Source of the DNA: Viscum album
Taxonomy: Eukaryota > Streptophyta > Magnoliopsida > Santalales > Viscaceae
Reading direction: 5' to 3'
Length of the DNA stretch: 64,000 nucleotides
Assembly: GCA_963277665.1 (NCBI GenBank)
Contig: OY728165.1
Span: 1,155,648,050-1,155,712,049 of the forward strand
Shown: in pieces, positions 52,742-62,191 of the stretch
Position numbering within the stretch: the stretch's first letter is position 1
How the letters are laid out: every line of letters begins with the position of its first letter
Program-made: the position numbers and the translations under genes
The notes under the pieces: generated by a model
Seen by the model: the letters and a program-made list of their open reading frames with translations, nothing else
Database searches by the model: none
What the model was told of the DNA's origin: nothing

Positions 52742-52766
52742 CTAACTAAGTAAAAATAATTTTCAG
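52742..52766 (+). promoter_or_regulatory. Predicted 3' splice site before F-box copy 1
   Basis: A CTAAC branch-point-like sequence at 52742-52746, then a T-rich tract ending TTTTCAG at 52766, immediately followed by the ATG of copy 1. Branch to AG distance is ~21 bases, within the plant range. Paired with the donor at 50310 it would remove the PBS-containing leader. Confidence 0.5.
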
Positions 52767-53369
52767 ATGGATGATGTACCTACCGACCGTTTGTCACTTC
52801 CCACCGAGGCTCTAGAGAACATTATATCTCTAGCTAGCAGTGAAAACTTCCTGAACTATTCCAAAATTCGCATGACGTGTAAGCACTTGTACGATGTGTC
52901 GAACTCATCTAGGGTGCTTAGTCTCCACTGGGGAATGGGGATGGACTATATCCTAATGATGATGACTTAGTTTCCCTCGTATTCACGTCAAGGAAGGTAT
53001 CACAAAGGACTCTTCCGAGTGTTTACTACGGGCGAGGAGTTTGGCACAATGCAAGATAACCCTTTCCAAGAAGCTGCTGCTGCCGGAGATCTTCGAGCAG
53101 CTTATCTGTGCCAGGTCATGCACTATGGCTTCTAGGGCCAGTTAATGGACTTCGGAGCTTTGGAGAATGAGTCCACACATGTTTCTCTTAGGCAAGAAGT
53201 GTACACCGACGTTTCCCAACTCCACACCCCTCACTCTAAACACAGGAGGCGTTATAAATGTCCACATGAGTTTAGTTTGGTATGTTCATCCTGTGTATGG
53301 TTTGTGGAGTTAGAGAGTTTCGCCCCTCTTTGTGGTGTCCGTCTGGAAAACTCCGACATTAATGTGTAA
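52767..53369 (+). pseudogene. F-box protein (At1g67623/At2g35280-like), captured copy 1, two in-frame TAG stops
   Basis: One 201-codon frame, interrupted only by TAG at codon 68 (52968-52970) and codon 123 (53133-53135). Residues ~9-50 are an F-box (LSLP-EALENII...KIRMTCKHLYDVSN). Codons 77-83 read RYHKGLF, codons 103-113 AAAAGDLRAAY (a Sel1/TPR-like segment), and the C-terminus has C165-x-H167-x5-C173-x2-C176-x-W178. This order fits the small plant F-box proteins of the At1g67623/At2g35280 type, which would recruit substrates to SCF ubiquitin ligases. The cysteine-tail comparison is from memory of the family. Both stops could come from CAG by C-to-T change. The ATG directly follows a splice-acceptor-like AG. 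Not translatable as one protein unless stops are read through. Confidence 0.8.
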
Positions 53370-53448
53370 AATTTCTTAATTAAAAAGTTTATGATCTCTT
53401 TCTTCTTAGTGTTGTTAAGTGACCTCTCTTTTATACCTTTTCTTCTAG
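53364..53448 (+). promoter_or_regulatory. Possible 85-base intron between the two F-box frames
   Basis: GTGTAA at 53364 to TTTTCTTCTAG at 53448, T-rich throughout, ending exactly before the ATG of copy 2. Removing it would join codon 199 of copy 1 in frame to codon 1 of copy 2 and delete the copy-1 stop. The acceptor is strong; the donor is weak. GTAAAA at 53366 is an alternative donor that would shift the frame. Confidence 0.35.
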
Positions 53449-54051
53449 ATGGCAGGACAGATGAACCTCTCATCTCTACCTGACGAGTTGGTAGAGGTTA
53501 TCTTGATCAGAACTTGTATGGCTGACTTTCCCTCTATTCTCCACCTACGAGGGTCCTGTCAACGTCTTCTGGACATAGCGAATAGACTGGAAATTCTCCG
53601 CGCATGTCAGGAGAATGAACATGTGATTCACCTCCTTGACACCACCCAGCTCCCCTACTATAGGCGAAGGGGGAGATACCATGAAGGGATTTTTCAGTGT
53701 TTCTCTATGGCACGAAACTTCTCTGCCAGAGCTTGCTTTCTCATAGCAGCTCAGGATGGCCACCTCAATGCCGCCTACATGTTCCAGATCCTGATGGTCA
53801 GCCTTATCAATCTTGTCGTTCCCCTCAACTTCCTCGAGCGTGATGAAGATCGAAGGGTCACTAGGGGATTCGTCCGCTAAGACATCTCAGAGCTGTTTAT
53901 TGCACGGGCCTCCCTGTGGAAGCCTGTGTGTAGTGCCCATGAGCAGGAGTACAAGTCTTATTGCTCAAAGTTTATCTGGGTCAGGAAAACAGCAGAGCTG
54001 TGTACCAGTTTAGGGGTTCCGTTAACCGATCCAGGCATTCAATTTTGGTAA
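53449..54051 (+). pseudogene. F-box protein (At1g67623/At2g35280-like), captured copy 2, one in-frame TAA stop
   Basis: Also 201 codons, with a single in-frame TAA at codon 144 (53878-53880) that could be a former CAA. Residues ~8-50 form an F-box (SSLPDELVEVIL...HLRGSCQRLLDIAN). Codons 76-83 read RYHEGIFQ and 100-110 AAQDGHLNAAY, matching codons 77-84 and 103-113 of copy 1. Past the stop, C161-x2-H164-x7-C172-x2-F175-x-W177 aligns with the Cys/His tail of copy 1, with the last Cys replaced by Phe. Equal length, same domain order and moderate identity indicate a tandem duplication that predates the loss of both frames. 65 bases separate its end from the 3' LTR. Confidence 0.82.
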
Positions 54052-54101
54052 TGTTTTGCGACCGGGGACTTTTTTTTAGAATTGCGAGGACGCATTTCTT
54101 T

Positions 54102-54115
54102 AAAGGGGGAGATGA
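54102..54115 (+). promoter_or_regulatory. Polypurine tract of the cargo element
   Basis: AAAGGGGGAGATGA directly before TGTAACGACC, the start of the 3' LTR. It is the typical plus-strand primer tract of plant gypsy elements. Confidence 0.88.
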
Positions 54116-57100
54116 TGTAACGACCAGAGAATTTATGTTTCGCGTAATGATATGTTTCCCTTTAACAGTACCATCTTTCTATAAAAATAAAATGAATATA
54201 AACGAAAACCCGTAGCAACAAGCATGGATGAAATACTCCTTAATTAAGAAACACCTTGATGATTACAACTTCCCACGATCAAAACATCACTAACCAAAGA
54301 TTCCAACCAAGAACCCAATTACAACGATGGGAAGACTTCTTAGAACTACTACGATCCCGAGAATGCGGTAAGGATTTCGAGCGTCCATCATAAGGAACAT
54401 AAGGATTGCTGAAGCCACCGCGACTGTGCTCTGCACCAAGGGGATCACGCGAACCATCTTCTTTTTCTCCTTCGGTCACTTGGGGTAAGGGACACCCGAA
54501 ACCAAACACTTTTATAAGCACCAATATGACCGTTGGACCACAAATGGCCACAAATCCGACCGTTGGATCCCCAATGAATCCAATGTTCATTTTGACCATT
54601 GGAATAAAATTGGAATGATAATTGTGTTTTTTTTTCTTTAATTTCTTAAAGTGTCATCAATGTTAATTCAGTTTTCCCAAAATGTTAAACTCTATGTTAT
54701 GTTTCGAAACGGTGAAAATCAATATTATTGCTTTCATCCATGATACATATTAATTTGAACAATTGAACTTTTATATTCTATTTATATCAAACTAGATGAA
54801 TTTTTTTTATGAGTTATATATATATCGCATCAAAACTTGATATATTATTTTACCTATAATTCGAACTTTATTAATTATTGTGGAAACTATATTAAATTAT
54901 GGTTTTATCTACAAATCTTGCGTCTTCAAGTTTACACAATTATTTTAAGAAACCAATTTCTTTTCCCTCCTTAAAATAATGTATCCGAATGTTTTCATCA
55001 AATTGTAAATTGAGGAAAACATTATGTAAATCAGCAAAGTAAAAATAATTAAATAAATAAGAAAATAAATATATTTTGATGATTTCTTTAATTGATTAAA
55101 TGACCCTTTAAATTTTTCCAAAATATAATAATTATGGTTTAAAAATAATATACTTCATATAATAAATATTATTTGTATTTTAAAACAAGATATATATATA
55201 TATACATATGTTTATATAATAAGATGATTTTATTAAATCAATTGAAAAATGACTTTTATTAAAATAATCAAAGTTAATTTAATAATTATGTGCAATAATG
55301 TTGTGTTAAATTAATAATAATATTATTAATAAAACGATTTTATTTTTTTTAAAGAAAAACCTGTTGAAACCGTGTTTTAAACCGCGGCGAAGCACGGGCC
55401 GTCCGATCCTCTCATTCCCTGATCTCGTCCGTCATTTTTTTAATGTCGCGTCAGCTCCGGGCCGTCCGATCCATTCCTCTTGTAATCCCTGCCGTCCATT
55501 TATTTTTCGCGTTTTCGTCCCTTCTCTTTCTTCTTCCTCCCCCGCATCCGCCTGGTTTTTCCTACTCCCTCGTGCGTTGTCGAACCAGTAGCATAGGGCC
55601 CCGATTTCTCCTCTAGGCCGGTGCGTAGCCCAGCTGTTCCCTCTTTTCCACAGCCGACGCGGACTCCTCGCCTCGTCTCCTTCTCCACGTCGCGCTGAGC
55701 CTCTTCCTCGCGCCAAACCAGCACCGCATGCTGCGCTTTATTTTTTTTCTAGTCCGGCGAAGAGACCCAGGCTGCTCCCTCCATTCCACAAGTTGACACT
55801 GACACCTCTCCTCGGACGAAGACTCCCCGAAGTCTTCCTCTTCATCTTCTTTTTTTAAACTTGTGGCACTGAAGGATGAAGGACTGGCTCTCTCTTCGGC
55901 CTCTGTACCTTGTTTGCTGGATCATCTTCTTCCCCACCTCTTCATCGAGAAAGGTAAGGGTGATGTTTTGAAGCATGGTTTTGGTTAACGTTTGTATTTC
56001 GTTTTTTTATATTCATATATATATATATATGTTATATATATATATATATATATATCTTAAGGTTATGCACCAGATTTCATTTTCCGCATCATCTCCTCTC
56101 CGTTCTGGTAAGGGTCGGACCATGTTTTTAAAAAATTTGTTTTAAACTTCGGTTTTCATATATATACAAGTATATTCGGGTTATATATATATATATCAGT
56201 TTATATCTTATATGTTTACACCCCCGGTTTCTCATGCCTCATCTTTTCCTCCTCTCCAATCAAGGTGAGAATCATGTTTTAACATTGGTTGGGTTTTGAC
56301 AAGATTCAGTTTTGTATAAGTACGTATATATTTTTATATCTACATAATATATGTGCGTTCCTGGTATGTTGGAACCTGGTGCGAACCTAGAACTTGGGAT
56401 CTCTTTCTCTTCTTGAAGAACCGAATAGTGGGTAAAAGGGGAAGATCCCTCCTTTGGTTTTGTTTTCTTCGGTTTTGGTACACTATATTTTATATACACC
56501 TTACATAAAATTATATGTGTATAAAAATTTACATCAAGTCGTTATGAACAGGTTACCACTGTTTTCTTCATCCAGAGTTCGATCAGGTTAAAGGCAGTTT
56601 TCTCTTAGATTTCATTTTATCTCAGTTTTAATGTTATACACATTGTGTATATAAATGTATATATATATACATTTATATACACATAAGAATAAGAGGATAT
56701 ATGCAAATATACAATTCTTCTTTCTTATTTATAACCCTGATTTTTTTATTTCGCCTATAAACATGGAGGTTTTGGGTAATTGTACGAACATACAAAATCA
56801 TGCAAGCATACGAAGTATATTGGTAAATACATACATGCGATTATATCAATGTGTATGTACACCAACGTGTACTTGGTTTTCTTATCCTTTTTGTAATGTA
56901 TTACGGTATAGCATGATGAATTTATGGGTTGGTTGGGTTTCAAAATCATTTTCGAAACTAAGAATTTTCATTTATCACAGCTTCAAATAATCTGGATTTT
57001 TCTTAAAATAGATATTATGGGCTTCTTGAACTTTTATAAATGCATTCATGTATTAGTAGGTGTGTTCTCATGTGATAATGGAAGAGTTTACACAAATATA

Positions 57101-58315
57101 CATGATAAACATGATTATGCACTTTGTAACCTTAGCTGCCTGTATTAAACGCCTAAGATATCCATTTATCATCACATGTGTAATTAATGAGTGACCATGC
57201 TTTAATTGGGAATTTTGATGTATGGAATTTTATGTGTTATGTGTACTTTCTTAAAACCCCTTTTTCGAATGTTAACTTCTTATGTGCACGAAGCATGAGC
57301 ATGCATGTCTTAATGTTTTTAATGAAATAATTGTTTTCATGTTATGTATGTGAAAATGGGGTTGAAGTAAGAATGCATGGAACCCCATTAACGAATGACC
57401 ATGTCAAGATATGTGAGGGATGTATAGGACTTACATGTGACGGGTGCGCCCAGAATTATATAGCGCAACAAGAATGATGTAACGGGTGCGCCCGGAATTA
57501 TACAGCGCTCCAATGCATTGGGTAAAGCAAGAGTCTCATGAGACGAACATGTGTGACGGTCTTGGCAGTTAGCCTTGACTTGTGCTAAAGAAATAGGGTG
57601 GGCGGTGAGCCTCGACCTGTTACGTTTGTCATACGGTCATGATGAAAAGTCATGACAAAGTCCAGGATTATACATTCCCTCTGCATGTAATGATAAAGGT
57701 TAACCAGGGGTTTGTTCAACTAACAGGACAACCCCTAGTTGAAGGCTCCCATGATCATGAAGATGTACTTTATGTAACAAGAACTGTTTTTCATATGGTA
57801 AACTGTTAGATGAACTGAACATTACTCATAAACCATGATTTGAATGTTTCCTTCTTAGCCATAGAATTCTTTTAGAATTGATGTAACCTTTTTTTAACAT
57901 TATTCATTGCTTATATTGTGCACTATGATCATGTTTACATTAAATCTTATTTCAAGTACGTGCCTCTTTGTGCAAGTAGTTTTCAAAGAAAGATGGATTT
58001 AATGTTTTAAGAAAAGATGATGTTTTGTTTTAGCAATGTCTTTTTATTAATTTCAAAAGGACTTATTTAAGAATGAATTTTCTTAAAATGTTTTAAAACA
58101 CCTTACTGGGCATTATTTTTGCTCACCCTACGTTTTTGTTAAAAAAAATTCAGGCACGGTTGATATTAATGAAGCTAATCAGAAGCAGCTGGTTTCCCAG
58201 AATCCTGAGCCTCGCGATCTTCTGTTGTAAATGACACATGATATTTAATTTGTAATGATGTAATGTAAAGTATATAATGTCTCATTAAGCACCCCGGGTT
58301 TTGGGGGTCGCTACA
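54116..58315 (+). repeat. 3' LTR of the cargo element (4200 bp)
   Basis: Aligns end to end with 48473-52676. Differences are scattered substitutions and small indels, mostly in (TA)n runs, with a somewhat higher density in the first ~150 bases. Ends GGGGGTCGCTACA. Confidence 0.92.
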
Positions 58316-58320
58316 TAGAC
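58316..58320. repeat. Right target-site duplication TAGAC
   Basis: Identical to 48468-48472, directly after the LTR terminus CTACA. Confidence 0.93.
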
Positions 58321-60447
58321 ACCCTTTCAAACATTTTCAACAGTCATTCAAAAAATTTATACCACACAATCCCATCATTTACCTTATTCAATCCCACTAT
58401 ATAACAAGTCCATAACCACATTGCAGTCTAACTACCCATTGTTTCCCAACAGCCACGATGTTAACAAAGGAAGTCATATGGCGTACAAGTCAATCAATTC
58501 CACAATCAATCATTCTCTAAAACTGGGATACCAACATACCCACCATACCACCCCACAAAAAAGTCCCTAAGAAAATACCATTTTATCCTTATCCCCACTG
58601 CACAAACATACCACAACCATCTCATAGAACCAACACCTCTGTCCACATCTGTACACACAACCTAAACAAGTCCATAGCACCATAAAACACAAGACACACA
58701 TCCAAATCATCAATCCATGGGTATTAATATTTAATCAACATGGGTTCTTTATTTCCACTTTATATAACTAAGTTGATCACAAAACGGGTTTGATCTGGGG
58801 GCATCCATTTTATCAACCATGTGTACATGTTTAAGATGATTTCATGTTACGGTCGATTATCAAACATCATAACAAATTAACATAACACCACCATTGTGCA
58901 TTTAAAGTAATCCAATGGTCTGTATTTTTATAAGTAATACATATAAAACAACTATAAAAGAATCAAAGATAATAAATAAATTAAAATATAAACATAAAAC
59001 TACTCCCATCCCATTATTTTATTGAATACTAAATCTTTTGATCATATTCCCTTCTAATTTAACTATTGTTTTTTGAAAATTATTTACCCATTAATGAAAA
59101 GGAATAGTTATTACACCCACCCCACACGATGCACAATTAAATATTGGTAGAATTATTCCATACTTTAAAAAATAGGTGACCAAAGCTCATCTTTGTGTCA
59201 AGAAAAAAGGATCGCATGAGCAACCCAGAACTCCATGAAAGATGAGAAGGAGGGGCTCTATCACATGTGCATGAATCGTATAGGGATTAAGTATCTTAGT
59301 GCAACAAGAGTCAATGGATGAAACACTTGAAAGACATGATCCCATCTATGAAGAGCAAGATTCTATATTGAAGGAGGAACGGTTTCAAAAGTCATTATTC
59401 ATGGGATCGTGGTCTATATTATGCAGTTTTAATATCTCAAATCCCCATAGATCATTAGTACATTAAATATAAACATAATATAGCTCAAAAATATCTTAAT
59501 AATACCCATAAAAAGGTATAAATTATTTTACATTAATTAAAATGTAATAGGGTGAAATAGGAAAACATGGAAAATTGTAAATGATTCACTGATGGGTGAG
59601 TCACTGATGTTGAGCCACCTATAAAAAAAGCTATCAATGACATGACCAACTAACACCTCGACCTACCAACTCCTTTATCTACTAATAATGAGACACCAAT
59701 ATTGAGCTACAGAGGCAATGACCTACCGATTTCTCGATCTAACGAAGCCTCAACCAACAGGCAACCTGACCTACTAACACCCTAATCGGCCGATCCCCTG
59801 ACTTACTGACACCAATGCCCTCGACTCGCCAACAAAGACTCCCATGACTCACTAATGAACATTCCCTTGACTCATCAATGTCAACCACCCTAAATCAACA
59901 ATACTGACTCCCTTGACTCATCAATGAACTAACATGTTGATGCTGATTTCCTGATTCACCGATAGAAAAACCATAAAAACTAGAAATATGGAAAACTATT
60001 GAAATGAGTCATCATTGCCTCCTAGAAAACCTAATACACAAGATTTTCACAATAGAATGCCCTATGGAAATCTTCGTCATTACATCTGATACCTATCAAT
60101 CTATTCGTGTCCTAGAAAATTAAAACTATCCCTGAAGAAAGAAGGTCTGAACAACCACACCTTATGATACCTCTCAGGAGGAAACCACCTTGATTTGTAC
60201 GAACGATGAAGTAAAAACCATGATATTCAGGGAAACAAACATGAAATATATCTCTGGAACATTTTTTCAAACAAATTCCATACTAACCAAAACAACCACA
60301 CAAACACAAACGGTCATGTTATCCATACACATGGATTAAGGATCACATTCCTCCTTGTTAAGATACTATATACTTTAGGTGTCACTGACTCACTTTCACA
60401 GGTTTAATCACATCCACATTAATGTTTTTCAATTAGGGATCGGGTCA
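58321..60447 (-). repeat. 3' LTR of the minus-strand element, proximal part
   Basis: Starts TGACCCGATCC in minus-strand reading at 60447, just after the PPT, and continues across the cargo insertion to 47043. It carries the degenerate repeat at 59580-59960. No TATA box was identified with confidence. Confidence 0.6.
59580..59960. repeat. Degenerate short repeat rich in GACTCA(T/C)CAATG-like units
   Basis: Variants such as TGACTCACTAATG, TTGACTCATCAATG (twice), TGACTTACTGACACCAATG and GATTCACCGATAG recur at irregular intervals. They are consistent with an old minisatellite inside the LTR. The period is not constant. Confidence 0.5.
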
Positions 60448-60460
60448 TCCCCTCCCCACA
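60448..60460 (-). promoter_or_regulatory. Polypurine tract of the minus-strand element
   Basis: TGTGGGGAGGGGA in minus-strand reading, immediately before TGACCCG, the start of its 3' LTR. Confidence 0.75.
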
Positions 60461-60549
60461 GATAGGAATTTTCACACTAATTCAGAGAACAAGGAAACAA
60501 CTTATCTGATAATGAACAAGGTCAATAGTTAAATAATAGAATGAAGAAC

Positions 60550-62191
60550 AAAAGTAAAATAGAGATTGAAAATGTAGAACAACTATGGGTATTGGGAATA
60601 AATTTGTGCTTCCCAATCACAAGTATCGTCGATGAGGCTATCATGCTTCGATGATACATGAACCAAAGAAATATAATGTCCAAAAATCACCTTCTCCTCA
60701 TGATCCTTGATTCTTACTCATGGCTCCACAAATTTAGTTTCATCCATGATATCAATCTCCCTCCAATCAATGGCATGGGATTCAACATGTAGATACTGAT
60801 GAAGCTGAGGGATATAGAAGATGTCGTCAATAATCTCCAACCTTGGTGAAAACGCCAACTGATTTGCCACCTCTCCAACTCATCCCAACACCTCGAAAGT
60901 TTTGATGAATCTGTGTGAATGCTTGCTTCCCTTACCGAAACTCCACTATGGACGTTGAGAGTAAAACTTCATGAAAACATTATCCCCATACTCGAACAAC
61001 AAATGCCTCCTCCTGTGATCAGCATATGACTTCTATTGGTCCTATTCTACCTTCAACCTCTCATGGAAAATATGAACCATCTCCATCATAATCTACACCA
61101 CATCCATACCGAGAATGGATGCCTCCCCACCTTCCCTCCCTCAAAAGTGTGAATGAAATGGAATCTCATATAGTGCATCGAACAGAGACACACCAATGGA
61201 TGAGTGATAGATATTTTTTTATCAATCTCTTCCAATAGAAAATGTCACACCCAAGACCCAATTAATTCCCGAACACATGCGTAAACATGTAATCCAATGT
61301 CTCTATAGTCCTCTCAATCATCCCATCTGTTTGAGGATGGAAGGAATTATTGATGTGTAATTGGGTTAAAAAAGCCTGATAAAATCCTCTCAAAACAATT
61401 TGCATAAAACATGTATCCTGATCCGAGAAATTGGATTTTGGAACTCCATGTAGTCTCACCACCTCATCCACAATCCTCTGCGTTAAGGAATCCACTGTGC
61501 TCGACTCCGTGATTGCTAAAATGTGGGCCAACTTCATCACCAGTCTGCTACTAACCAAAAAACATTAAATCCTCCCTGAGTCCTGGGTAATCATGGGATG
61601 AAATCCATTGAGATGTCATCCCACTTCCTCTCAGGAATATCTAAGGGATTTAGTAATCTTCTAGGAACATGATGCTTGGCCATCACCTTCTGACACACTA
61701 TGCACCATTCCACAATATCCTCAACTACCCACTTCACCCCAGGACATTAAAATGGTTCCATCAAGACTCAGTACATATTAGGCACTCCTCGATGCACTAC
61801 CTGAGGTGAGCTATGGATATCAAATAGAAATCCCTCCCACATATCTATAGGGATAATAATCTTTCCAAGGAACAACATCTGATTCTAACATTCATGTAAA
61901 TGTCCCTCTAGATAATCACCTGAGATAGTGTGCGATCACACATCACATCAGTCTCCTAGTCTCCCCATTGAGACTCCTCCACGTTCTGCAATATAGAAGA
62001 CTACAGCATCATCTGAAATATAAAGCCTCAGCCTTCATCCACTCTCACATCCAAATTCTAGGAAGCCAACTCCTCCATTCCCTTACAAGTAGCTGTGGAT
62101 TCCCAAACAAACTCCTTTTTCAACTTTCCACATAAGATACAAACCACCACATTCCCCTTTCCCGAAGCATAAGAGATATTGAAGTCGTAGT
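60550..62191 (-). pseudogene. Gypsy pol: RNase H end, integrase and chromodomain-like tail, decayed
   Basis: In minus-strand order: 'YDFNISYASGKGNVV' (RNase H end, ~62180-62135), '..MEELAS.NLDVRVDEG' (~62085-62030), a degraded zinc-finger and 'D.ISMDF'-like stretch, then the 98-codon open frame 61262-61558. That frame has 'DSLTQRIVDEVVRLHGVPKSNFSD' (second catalytic Asp) and 'HPQTDGMIERTIETLD' (catalytic Glu in the usual 'HPQTDGQTER' context). 'YLPLIEFSYNNSYHASI' and 'FDALYEIPF' follow, and the tail at ~60640-60560 ends 'DWEAQIYSQYP.LF'. Stops and frameshifts occur outside the open frame. The 5' side is cut by the LTR starting at 62192. Confidence 0.85.

Larger units (their letters stand above)
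48473..58315 (+). mobile_element. Non-autonomous giant-LTR (LARD-like) retrotransposon carrying F-box cargo
   Basis: A structurally complete 9843-bp element: LTRs at 48473-52676 (4204 bp) and 54116-58315 (4200 bp), both TGTAACGACC...GGGGGTCGCTACA, a perfect TAGAC duplication, a tRNA-Met PBS at 52679 and a PPT at 54102-54115. The internal domain is only ~1.44 kb and holds no gag, protease, RT or integrase, just two tandem F-box reading frames. LTR termini, PBS and PPT are of the Ty3/gypsy chromovirus type, so it must have relied on proteins of a related autonomous element. The shared LTR motif doublet points to relatives of element B. In sampled 60-base lines the two LTRs differ by about 1-3 bases, more at the left end. 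This makes it much younger than B or the array, consistent with its nested position. Confidence 0.93.
47043..62191 (-). mobile_element. Minus-strand Ty3/gypsy element, interrupted by two later insertions
   Basis: Reading on the minus strand there is pol from 62191 down to ~60550, a PPT (60448-60460), and a 3' LTR running from 60447 to 58321. After the cargo element 48473-58315 it resumes from 48472 to 47043. The LTR ends are TGACCCG... and ...GGGTTGTAACA in minus-strand reading. Without the inserted 9843 bases and one TSD the LTR is ~3.56 kb. The 5' part is separated by the B-type LTR starting at 62192 and lies outside the window. Confidence 0.7.

Noticed and set aside
52767..54051. F-box frames as ordinary resident host genes
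   Set aside because: They lie exactly between PBS and PPT of an LTR element and contain in-frame stops.
48473..58315. The two near-identical 4.2-kb blocks as a simple segmental duplication of host DNA
   Set aside because: TG/CA termini, a tRNA-Met PBS, a PPT and a perfect 5-bp target duplication show they are LTRs of one retrotransposon.
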